Shown here: positions 53,042-61,358 of the stretch, in pieces
Numbering within the stretch: position 1 is the stretch's first letter
Layout: each line of letters opens with the position of its first letter
NCBI GenBank assembly: GCA_964394665.1
Contig: CAYMYN010000009.1
Coordinates: 1-64,000, forward strand
Reading direction: 5' to 3'
Length of the DNA: 64,000 bases
From: CAYMYN01 sp964394665
Lineage (GTDB): Bacteria; Planctomycetota; UBA1135; GCA-002686595
Made by a program: the position numbers and the translations under genes
Notes under the pieces: model-generated
What the model was told of the DNA's origin: nothing
The model's input: the letters and a program-made list of their open reading frames with translations, nothing else
Database searches by the model: none

Positions 53042-53047
53042 TAGCTT
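53042..53047 (+). promoter_or_regulatory. Candidate -10 box (TAGCTT)
   Basis: TAGCTT ends 20 bases before the VOC protein start, giving a short leader. Confidence 0.3.
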
Positions 53048-53067
53048 CGGGCCCAGCGGCAGGGACC

Positions 53068-53460
53068 ATGGGGGCGGCCCACTTCATCCTCTACGTGCGC
53101 GACCAGCGGCGCAGCGCGGCCTTCTGGGCGCGGGTGCTGGGGCGCGCGCCGCGCCTGGACGTGCCGGGCATGAGCGAGTTCGACCTGGGCCCCGGCTGCG
53201 TGCTGGGCCTGATGCCCGAGGAGGGCATCGCCAGGCTGCTGCCCGCGCTCTCACCCTCGCCGCTGGGCGCGCGGGCGCCGCGGGCCGAGGTGTACCTCGT
53301 CGTCGAGGATCCGGCCGCCCAGCACCGCCGCGCGTTGGCGGCCGGCGCCCGCGAGCTGAGCCCGCTGCTCCCCCGCGACTGGGGCCACCTCGCCGCCTAC
53401 TCCAGCGACCCCGACGGCCACGTCCTCGCCTTCGCCCGCGCGATCCCGAGCGAGCCGTGA
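53068..53460 (+). CDS. VOC-superfamily (glyoxalase-like) protein
   Basis: 130 residues, the size of a single VOC pair. It begins with the usual strand HFILYVRDQRRSAAFWARVLG, has AEVYLVVEDPAAQHRRALAAG in the second half, and ends YSSDPDGHVLAFARAI. Metal-ligand candidates are His5 and the Asp/His of the last strand, but activity (lyase, dioxygenase or resistance) cannot be assigned. It converges on citrate synthase with a 16-base gap. Confidence 0.82.
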   Translation: MGAAHFILYVRDQRRSAAFWARVLGRAPRLDVPGMSEFDLGPGCVLGLMPEEGIARLLPALSPSPLGARAPRAEVYLVVEDPAAQHRRALAAGARELSPLLPRDWGHLAAYSSDPDGHVLAFARAIPSEP

Positions 53461-53476
53461 TCCCGGCGCAGAGGAA

Positions 53477-54772
<1,296 letters not shown>

Positions 54773-54849
54773 CGGGATCGGGGTGCAGGGGGGCCGGGTG
54801 CGGAGCGCGGGCGTCCGGGGAGGGGCTCCCGGACCCATGGAGGGCGACC

Positions 54850-54855
54850 AGTCTA
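54850..54855 (-). promoter_or_regulatory. Candidate -10 box (GC-TAGACT)
   Basis: GGCTAGACT on the minus strand ends 77 bases before the citrate synthase start. Confidence 0.35.
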
Positions 54856-54921
54856 GCCGCTGGCCGCCCCCGGATCGCGGCCCCAATCCCACCCCCGCGC
54901 CCTGCGAACCCGTCTCACCCA

Positions 54922-54938
54922 CCCACGGCACCCGTGGG
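54922..54938 (-). terminator. Small hairpin after the DinB-like gene
   Basis: CCCACGG (54922-54928) and CCGTGGG (54932-54938) form a 7-bp stem with a 3-base loop between the DinB-like stop and the citrate synthase promoter region. No U tract. Confidence 0.3.
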
Positions 54939-54995
54939 GGTCGCGACCTGTGTCCGTTTCCTGCGCCGCTGTCCATCCCGGATCGCCCGCACGCC

Positions 54996-56393
54996 TCACT
55001 GGTTGAGGGAGGGGGTGCGCAGGCGGATGCCGTCGGGGCCGAGCTCGTGGCCCTCGAGCAGCGGTAGGCTCGAGCCGCGCAGGACGCGGCCGAAGCCGAA
55101 GCGGGTGCGGAGTTCGTCCAGGGCGCCGTCGAGGCGGCGTTGGCGGTCGGCGCGGCTGCCGTGCGGGCCGCGCTCGGGGGTCGCGCTCGGCGCGCGGTCG
55201 GCGGCGGGATCCGCGAAGAGGGTGCCCTGCCAGCCCGGGGAGCGGCGCAGGTTCCACAGGCCGATGCCGATGCGTTTGACGAGCGCCCGGCGGCGGGGGA
55301 GCGAGCGCAGCAGGGCGCGCGCCTGGTGCAGCAGCTCGTCGGTCGAGTCGCTGGGCGCGTCCAGGGTGCGGCGCGCGCGGCGCGCGGCGCCTTCGTCGGG
55401 CTCGAGGCGCCGCAGGGAAGGCGGACGGGTGTCGACGTACTGCACGTGCACCTCGAGCGAGCCCGCCACCAGGCCCAGGGAGCGCAGGTGGTGCGCCGCG
55501 CGCTCGACCACGTAGGCCAGCATGGCCTCGATCTGCTCGCGCGCGCCCTCCTCGGGCTCGAAGGTGCTGACGCGCTGGATCGAGCGCGGCGTGCGCGGCA
55601 CCAGGGCGCCGTTCGGGCCGAGGGGGCGATAGGTCGGCTCGACGGGCTCGTCGTCGCGGCCGTGGGCGCGCTCGAAGAGCACCAGGCCGGCGCTGCCCAA
55701 GGTGGCGAAGAGCACCTCGCGCGGCACGCGGCGCAGCTCGCCGACGGTGCGCAGGCCGAAGCGCTCGAGCAACGCCCCCGTGGCGTGCCCGACCCCGGGC
55801 AGGTGCTCGAGGGGCAGGGGCGCGAGGAAGGCCAGCTCGTGGCCGGGGAGCACCTCGGCCACGCCGCCGGGCTTGGCGAGCTTGCCCGCCAGGCGCGCCA
55901 GGGTGCGGCTCGTGCCGATGCCGACCGTCAGCGGCAGGCCGACCTCGGCCTTCACGCGGCGCCGGATCTCCTCGGCCGTCGCGAAGGCGTCGCCGAAGAG
56001 GCGCGCGCAGCCGGAGAGGTCGAGGAAGAAGTCGTCGATCGAGGCCACCTCGACCAGCGGCGTGAACTCCATCAGCAGCCGCGTGGTCCGCTCGCGCAGG
56101 CGGTTCGCGGCCTGGGCGTCGCCGTCGCGGAAGATCGCCTGCGGGCAACGCCGGGCGGCCTCGCGCAGGCTCATCCCGGGCCGCACCCCGTAGGCGCGCG
56201 CCTCGTAGGAGCTCGACATCACCAGGTTGCGCGAGTCGGGCGAGCCCCCGATCACGAGCGCCTTCCCAGCCAGCTCGGGATGCACGACCTGCTCCACCGA
56301 GGCCAGGAAGGCGTCGACGTCGAGGTGCAGGATGCGCCGCGTGCGGCGCCCGAGGCGTCCGTCGCGGCCCGGGCGCGGGGGGGAGGGGGGCAT
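54996..56393 (-). CDS. Y-family DNA polymerase (DinB-like)
   Basis: 465 residues from the ATG at 56393. A translesion polymerase acting on damaged DNA. The palm carboxylates are D25 (HLDVDAF) and D120-D121 in EVASIDDFFLDLSG; the canonical SIDE is SIDD here. The usual aromatic steric-gate position (DAFF) is Leu (DAFL, L30). The fingers/thumb (SSYEARAYGVRPGMSLREA), the HhH-like LEHLPGVGHATGALLERFGL and the little-finger domain (SIQRVSTFEPEEGAREQIEA) follow. An N-terminal Pro/Arg extension of about 20 residues and a long C-terminal tail distinguish it from the ~350-residue E. coli enzyme. It has its own short-leader promoter candidate. Confidence 0.9.
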   Translation of the reverse strand: MPPSPPRPGRDGRLGRRTRRILHLDVDAFLASVEQVVHPELAGKALVIGGSPDSRNLVMSSSYEARAYGVRPGMSLREAARRCPQAIFRDGDAQAANRLRERTTRLLMEFTPLVEVASIDDFFLDLSGCARLFGDAFATAEEIRRRVKAEVGLPLTVGIGTSRTLARLAGKLAKPGGVAEVLPGHELAFLAPLPLEHLPGVGHATGALLERFGLRTVGELRRVPREVLFATLGSAGLVLFERAHGRDDEPVEPTYRPLGPNGALVPRTPRSIQRVSTFEPEEGAREQIEAMLAYVVERAAHHLRSLGLVAGSLEVHVQYVDTRPPSLRRLEPDEGAARRARRTLDAPSDSTDELLHQARALLRSLPRRRALVKRIGIGLWNLRRSPGWQGTLFADPAADRAPSATPERGPHGSRADRQRRLDGALDELRTRFGFGRVLRGSSLPLLEGHELGPDGIRLRTPSLNQ

Positions 56394-56407
56394 GGGCGGA
56401 GCCCCCG

Positions 56408-56413
56408 ATCCTA
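56408..56413 (-). promoter_or_regulatory. Candidate -10 box (GT-TAGGAT)
   Basis: GTTAGGAT on the minus strand ends 14 bases before the DinB-like start. Confidence 0.3.
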
Positions 56414-56594
56414 ACGGCGGCCGAACGGGGCGGCGACGGAGCCCATCGGGGACCCCGCGGGCCGCGCCGGTGCGTTCAAGGGGGGCTGGCGGGGGACCGA
56501 TAGGGCCCGGGTCGCGGCGGGCCCGGGACGGGGCCGACGGCGGGTCGGCGCCGCTCCCCCAGGCAGGCCGGCCGCGCCGACGAGGTCGCGCGTG

Positions 56595-57305
56595 ATGGGC
56601 TCCAGCGGGCAGGCGGGAGGGGGATGGGGCGTTCGTCGCTCCCTGGCGGCGGCGTGCTGCGCGGGCAGCCTGGCCCTGGCCTGCGGGAGCGGTCCGGCGA
56701 GCGCGGGCTTCGAGGCCCTGCGCGTCGTGCCGGCCGACGCCAACCTGCGCCTGGGGGCGAGCAGCGCCGAGCGCTTCGGCTTCGCGTCGAGCTTGCCGCG
56801 CGCCTCCGCGCCGTCCGTCCCGAGCGGCGACCCCACGGGCGCGCCGAGCTCCGTGCCCGACGGTCCGCGCGCGGGCGGGTTCACCTGGCGCGCGCCCGAG
56901 GGCTGGACCCAGGGGCCGCCGCGGCCGTTGCGCGAGGTGACCTTCTTCGCGGGCGAGCGCGGCGAGGTCGAGTGCTACGTGTCCGTGCTGGGCGGCGACG
57001 GCGGCGGCGTGCGCTCGAACCTCGATCGTTGGCGGACGCAGATGGGCCGGGGGGCGCTCTCGGCGCAGGAGCTGGCCGCGCTCGAGCACGTGCCGTCCCT
57101 GGGCGTGCGCGCGGCGTTGATCGAGGTCCAGGGCGACTACCGCGGCATGGGCGGCGAGGAGGTCGCGGACGGGGCGCTGCTGGGCGCGGTGGCGATGCTC
57201 GAGGGCCGCACGGTGTTCGTGAAGCTGATCGGGCCCGCCGCGGCCGTCGCGGTCGAGCGCGACCGTTTCCGCGCCTTCGTCAGCTCGCTCGAGGTGGCGC
57301 GATGA
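56595..57305 (+). CDS. Exported protein, first gene of the cytochrome c maturation operon
   Basis: 236 residues from the ATG at 56595 (a GTG at 56592 is equally placed). An N-terminal signal (SLAAACCAGSLALAC) suggests a lipoprotein, though the lipobox is not ideal. A Pro/Ser-rich linker precedes a compact domain (FTWRAPEGWTQGPPRPLREV, ECYVSVLGGDGGGVRSNLDR, GRTVFVKLIGPAAAVAVERD). Its stop overlaps the ResB start (ATGA), which ties it to cytochrome c biogenesis. Domains of this look occur upstream of ResB/CcsA in other bacteria, as far as I recall; the role may be assembly or chaperoning, by inference. Confidence 0.68.
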   Translation: MGSSGQAGGGWGVRRSLAAACCAGSLALACGSGPASAGFEALRVVPADANLRLGASSAERFGFASSLPRASAPSVPSGDPTGAPSSVPDGPRAGGFTWRAPEGWTQGPPRPLREVTFFAGERGEVECYVSVLGGDGGGVRSNLDRWRTQMGRGALSAQELAALEHVPSLGVRAALIEVQGDYRGMGGEEVADGALLGAVAMLEGRTVFVKLIGPAAAVAVERDRFRAFVSSLEVAR

Positions 57306-58471
57306 AGGGCGCGCGATCCGTCGGACGTCGGCTGTACGACGCGCTCTCCTCGCAGGGCTTGGCCTGCGTCCTGATCTGCCTGCTCGGGCTCCTGACCTGG
57401 CTCGGCACCCTCGAGCAGGTCGAGCGCGGCCTCTTCGACGTGCAGAAGACCTACTTCGAGTCCTACCTGCTCGTGCACCGCGTGGGGCCCGTGCCGATCC
57501 CGCTGCCGGGGGGGAACCTGGTGCTGAGCCTGCTCGCCGTCAATCTGCTGCTGGGCGGCATCGTGAGGCTGCGCAAGGGGCGCGGGACGGCGGGCGTGCT
57601 CGTGACGCACCTGGGCATCGCGATGTTGCTCGCCTCGAGCTTCGTCAAGCTGCACCACTCCGAGGACGGGCACGTCACGCTCTACGAGGGCCAAGCGGCG
57701 AGTCACTTCCAGAGCTACCACGGGAACGAGCTCGCGCTGCTCAAGCCGCTGGCCGACGGGCGCTTCGAGGAACGGGTCGTGTCCGAGCGCGCGCTGCGCC
57801 GCGCGAGCCCCGAACGGCCGCTGCGCCTCGAGGACCCGGACCTGCCCTTCACCCTCGAGATCACGCACTGGCTCGAGAACGCCCGGCCCCTGCCGGCCGG
57901 CGCCGCAGTGCCCACCGACGGCGCGGGCGTGGACGGCTTCGTCCTGCGCGCCGAAGCCCGCGATCCGCAGTCCGAGCGCAACGGCCCCGGCCTGCGCGTG
58001 AACCTGGTCGATCGCCGCGGCGAGCGGCGCGCGGGCCTGCTGTGGGCCTTCGACGCCGCGCCCTGGACGGTCGAGATCGGGGGCGAGCGCTTCGCCCTCG
58101 ACCTGCGCCGACAGCGTTTCCCGATGCCCTTCGAGGTGCGCCTCGAGCGGTTCACGAAGACCGATCACCCGCGCACGGGCATGCCCAAGTGGTTCTCGAG
58201 CGACGTCACCCTGCGCCAGCAGGGCATCGAGCGGCCGGTGCTGATCTCGATGAACGAGCCGCTGCGCGAGGGTGGGCTCGTGCTCTACCAGGCCTCCTGG
58301 GGGCCCTCGAACGCGCGGCCCGGGGACCCGCTGTTCTCGACCCTGGCGGTGGTGCGCAACCCCGCCGATCAGTGGCCGCTCGCGGCCTGCATCGTGATCA
58401 CCCTGGGGCTGTGCGCGCACTTCGGGCGCAAGCTCCTGCGACACGTGCGTTCGGAGGCGCGCCGGGCATGA
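57302..58471 (+). CDS. ResB-like cytochrome c biogenesis protein
   Basis: 389 residues from the ATG at 57302, overlapping the upstream stop. Membrane helices near residues 15-40 and 70-112, a periplasmic domain with beta structure (GGERFALDLRRQRFPMPFEV, GLVLYQASWGPSNA) and a final helix (~360-380) match the ResB/Ccs1 layout. The conserved hallmark LVTHLGIAMLLASSFVKLHH carries a His after the second helix. With CcsA it delivers haem to apocytochromes in System II maturation at the outer face of the cytoplasmic membrane. It overlaps CcsA as ATGA. Confidence 0.86.
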   Translation: MKGARSVGRRLYDALSSQGLACVLICLLGLLTWLGTLEQVERGLFDVQKTYFESYLLVHRVGPVPIPLPGGNLVLSLLAVNLLLGGIVRLRKGRGTAGVLVTHLGIAMLLASSFVKLHHSEDGHVTLYEGQAASHFQSYHGNELALLKPLADGRFEERVVSERALRRASPERPLRLEDPDLPFTLEITHWLENARPLPAGAAVPTDGAGVDGFVLRAEARDPQSERNGPGLRVNLVDRRGERRAGLLWAFDAAPWTVEIGGERFALDLRRQRFPMPFEVRLERFTKTDHPRTGMPKWFSSDVTLRQQGIERPVLISMNEPLREGGLVLYQASWGPSNARPGDPLFSTLAVVRNPADQWPLAACIVITLGLCAHFGRKLLRHVRSEARRA

Positions 58472-60558
58472 ACGCTCGAACGAAGTCGCTGCGCCGCGTC
58501 GCGCTGCTGGTTCTGCTCGTTGGGTCGTGCGCGACCCTGGGGGCGGCCGCGCAGGGCCCCGGAGCCCGGGACGTGGAGCGCGCCGAAGCCTGGAGCGCGG
58601 CCGCGCTCGAGCTCGCCGGCGCCCTCGCGGTGCAGGATGGCGGGCGCGTCAAGCCGCTCTCGACCTACGCCGCCACGACGCTGCTGCGCCTCAACGGCCG
58701 GCGCGGCGTGACCACGCCCGCGGGCGAACGACTGACGCCGAACGCCTGGCTGCTCGACGTGCTCGTGCACCCCGGGCAAGCCGCGACCTACGCCTGCTTC
58801 CAGGTGCAGGACTCCTCGGCCGTGCACGCCTTGGGCCTCGAGGTCCAGGCCAAGGGACGGCGCGATCGTTGGTCCTTCGAGGAGCTGCGGCCCGCGGTAC
58901 CGCGGCTGTTCGAACTCGCGCACTCCTGGTCGGCGATCGAGCCGGCGCAGCGCAGCAGCCTACAGCAACAGGTCGTGATGCTGGCCGAGGCGGTCGACGC
59001 CTTCCTGGTGCTGGCGGGCTTCCTCGACTTCGCGCGCGTCGAGTTGCCGGTGCCCGCGGACTCGGTCTGGATCAGCGGGCGCGCCGATCCGCGGGTCGCG
59101 CGTTACTCGGACCTCGTCGCCAGCGGGCCGACCCTCGGGGCGCGTTACGTGGCGCTCGGGAGCAGCCCCGATCCCCTGGCGCGCGAGGAACGCTCGCGCC
59201 TCGACGGTCTCCTGCGCCTGGCGTCGGAGCTGGGCCGGGCCAGCGCCCGTCTGGCCCTGTTGCCCCCCGACGCCGAGGTCGCCGAGGCCCCGGCCTGGCA
59301 CACGCCGGGCGAACTGCTGGGCGCCGCCCTCGACGGCCGCCGCGCGGGCGCGCGCGAGCTCGCCGCCCTGCGCGCCCTCGAATCCCTGGCCGCCTCGGCG
59401 GGCGACGTCGCGGCGGGCGAGCGCGCCCTGCGCGAACTCGCCGGGATCGTCGGCCCGATGGCCGCCGAGCGCGGCGAGACGCGGCGCTTGGCGCTCGAGA
59501 TCACCTACTACCGCCTGGCACCCCTCACGTGGGGCCTGGTGTGTTTCGTGCTCGCCTTCCTGGCGGCGGCCTGTTCGTGGCTGCGGCCGCGTTCGCGGGC
59601 GACCTACCGTGTCTGCGCCGGGGCGAGCCTGGCGGGGACGCTGTTGCTGGGCCTGGCGATCACGCTGCGCTGCGTGATCCGCGAGCGCCCGCCGATCAGC
59701 ACGCTGTACGAGACCGTGTTGTTCGTGACCTTCACCGGCGCGGTCCTGGGCCTGGCGCTCGAGTGGCTCGACCGGCGGCGCGTGGCGCTCTTCGCGGCGG
59801 CGCTCCTGGGCGTGGTGGGCCTGTTCCTGGCGAACGGCTACGAGACCCTCGAGCGGCGCGACACCATGCCGAGCCTGGTGGCGGTGCTCGACACGAACTT
59901 CTGGCTGGCGACCCACGTCACGACGATCGTGATCGGGTACGCGGCGGGACTGTTCGCGGCCCTGCTCGCGAGCCTGTACCTCGTGGCCCGTGCGCTCCGC
60001 GGCCGTGCGGGACGGCCGGAGCTCTTCCGCTCCCTGGCGCGCATGGTGTACGGCACGCTGTGTTTCGCGCTGATCTTCTCGATCGTCGGCACGATCCTGG
60101 GCGGCATCTGGGCCAACGACTCCTGGGGCCGTTTCTGGGGTTGGGATCCCAAGGAGAACGGCGCCTTGCTGATCTGCCTCTCGCAGATCGCGATCCTGCA
60201 CGGACGTTTGGGCGGTTACCTGCGCGAGCTCGGCCTGTGCGTCGCCGCGGCCTTCGGGGGCACGATCATCGCGTTCTCGTGGTGGGGCGTGAACCTGCTC
60301 GGCGTGGGCCTGCACAGCTACGGCTTCACCAGCGGCGTGCACGGCGCCCTGTGGACCTACTACGTCCTGCAATGGGGCGTGTGCGGGCTGGGCGCGGTCG
60401 CCTGGTGGCGCGAGCGCGCCGCGACTCGGGCGACGTCCGCGCGCATCGATTCGACCCGCGCGGCCCGGGATCGAGCCTCCGCGAGCGACTCCCCCGAGCC
60501 CCCCGCGCCCCTGCCGCGGCCCTCGCTCCCGAGCGCCGCGGGCAGCCTTCAAGACTGA
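58468..60558 (+). CDS. CcsA-like cytochrome c synthase subunit with large N-terminal domain
   Basis: 696 residues from the ATG at 58468. A signal-like helix is followed by a ~320-residue periplasmic domain that begins with the LAVQDGGRVKPLSTYA motif, seen, as I recall, in CcsA proteins of related phyla. From ~342 come eight or more helices with the haem-handling WWD motif WGRFWGWDPKEN (553-564), the external haem-ligand His H483 (LATHVTTIVIGY) and H616 (GLHSYGF). Typical CcsA is ~300 residues, so the N-terminal half is an added domain. It makes the c-type cytochromes encoded beside it and elsewhere. The C-terminal tail is Pro-rich and disordered. Confidence 0.9.
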   Translation: MNARTKSLRRVALLVLLVGSCATLGAAAQGPGARDVERAEAWSAAALELAGALAVQDGGRVKPLSTYAATTLLRLNGRRGVTTPAGERLTPNAWLLDVLVHPGQAATYACFQVQDSSAVHALGLEVQAKGRRDRWSFEELRPAVPRLFELAHSWSAIEPAQRSSLQQQVVMLAEAVDAFLVLAGFLDFARVELPVPADSVWISGRADPRVARYSDLVASGPTLGARYVALGSSPDPLAREERSRLDGLLRLASELGRASARLALLPPDAEVAEAPAWHTPGELLGAALDGRRAGARELAALRALESLAASAGDVAAGERALRELAGIVGPMAAERGETRRLALEITYYRLAPLTWGLVCFVLAFLAAACSWLRPRSRATYRVCAGASLAGTLLLGLAITLRCVIRERPPISTLYETVLFVTFTGAVLGLALEWLDRRRVALFAAALLGVVGLFLANGYETLERRDTMPSLVAVLDTNFWLATHVTTIVIGYAAGLFAALLASLYLVARALRGRAGRPELFRSLARMVYGTLCFALIFSIVGTILGGIWANDSWGRFWGWDPKENGALLICLSQIAILHGRLGGYLRELGLCVAAAFGGTIIAFSWWGVNLLGVGLHSYGFTSGVHGALWTYYVLQWGVCGLGAVAWWRERAATRATSARIDSTRAARDRASASDSPEPPAPLPRPSLPSAAGSLQD

Positions 60559-60643
60559 CCCGCGCCGGAGCCGATCGGGAACGCCTGGGGGTGTCGCAGT
60601 GGGCGCGCCCGACGAACCCTCGTCCTCACGCGGAAGAACACAC

Positions 60644-61339
60644 ATGTCTCGACTCGGGTCCCCGATGTGGATCGTGCTCACGGGCCTCGCCCTGACCCTC
60701 GGTAGCGGCTGCGCCGCGCCGCAGAAAGGGGCGGCCAGCATCCAGAGCGTCGACGGGCTGGTCGCCAACGTCGAGCGCGTGCACCTCGAGGCCGAGGTCG
60801 GGCTCGACCGCGCGCGCGAAGCCATGGACTCCCTACGCGCGATCCTGCGCCACGACTTCCAGGGCGACGCCGGGAAGGCCTACTCGGCGCTCGGCCAGGC
60901 CATCGAGCGCAGCAAGGCGCAGAGCGAACGGTTCGAGGCCAGCCTCGAGCCCATGAACCGCATGGCGGGCGAGGTCTTCGCCAACTGGACGCGCGACCTC
61001 GAGGCGATGAGCAGCCCGAACCTGCGGCAGAAGAGCGAGGAGCGCCGCCAGGTGACCCAGCAACGCTATGACGCGCTGCTTGCGACCACCGAGCCGGTGG
61101 CGCTGGCCTTCAAGCGCTTCAACCTGCTGCTGCGCGACCACGCCCTGTTCCTCGGCCACGACTTCAACGCCGAGGCCATCGGGGTGCTGGGGGGCGAGAT
61201 GGAGACCCTGCGCAAGCAGTACGAGGTGGTCGCGCTGCGCGTCGAGCGCCTGGGCGACGCCGCCCGCGAGTACGTGCGCACCAGCGCGCCGATCGCGACG
61301 GTCCAGCCCAGCGCTCCCACGCAGGCCCCGCGCCGCTGA
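60644..61339 (+). CDS. DUF2959-like lipoprotein
   Basis: 231 residues from the ATG at 60644 (GGAAG upstream; an earlier GTG at 60599 lacks support). A lipoprotein-type signal ends LTLGSGC. The rest is helical and coiled-coil, with the DUF2959 signature at the end of the second helix pair: LLLRDHALFLGHDFNAEAIG then GGEMETLRKQYEVVALRVER. The family is of unknown function and common in Proteobacteria. Here it lies between the CcsA gene and the Fe-S/FAD oxidoreductase, 19 bases before the latter, and so probably belongs to that transcript. Confidence 0.78.
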   Translation: MSRLGSPMWIVLTGLALTLGSGCAAPQKGAASIQSVDGLVANVERVHLEAEVGLDRAREAMDSLRAILRHDFQGDAGKAYSALGQAIERSKAQSERFEASLEPMNRMAGEVFANWTRDLEAMSSPNLRQKSEERRQVTQQRYDALLATTEPVALAFKRFNLLLRDHALFLGHDFNAEAIGVLGGEMETLRKQYEVVALRVERLGDAAREYVRTSAPIATVQPSAPTQAPRR

Positions 61340-61358
61340 TCGCCCGCTGACCCGCAGC

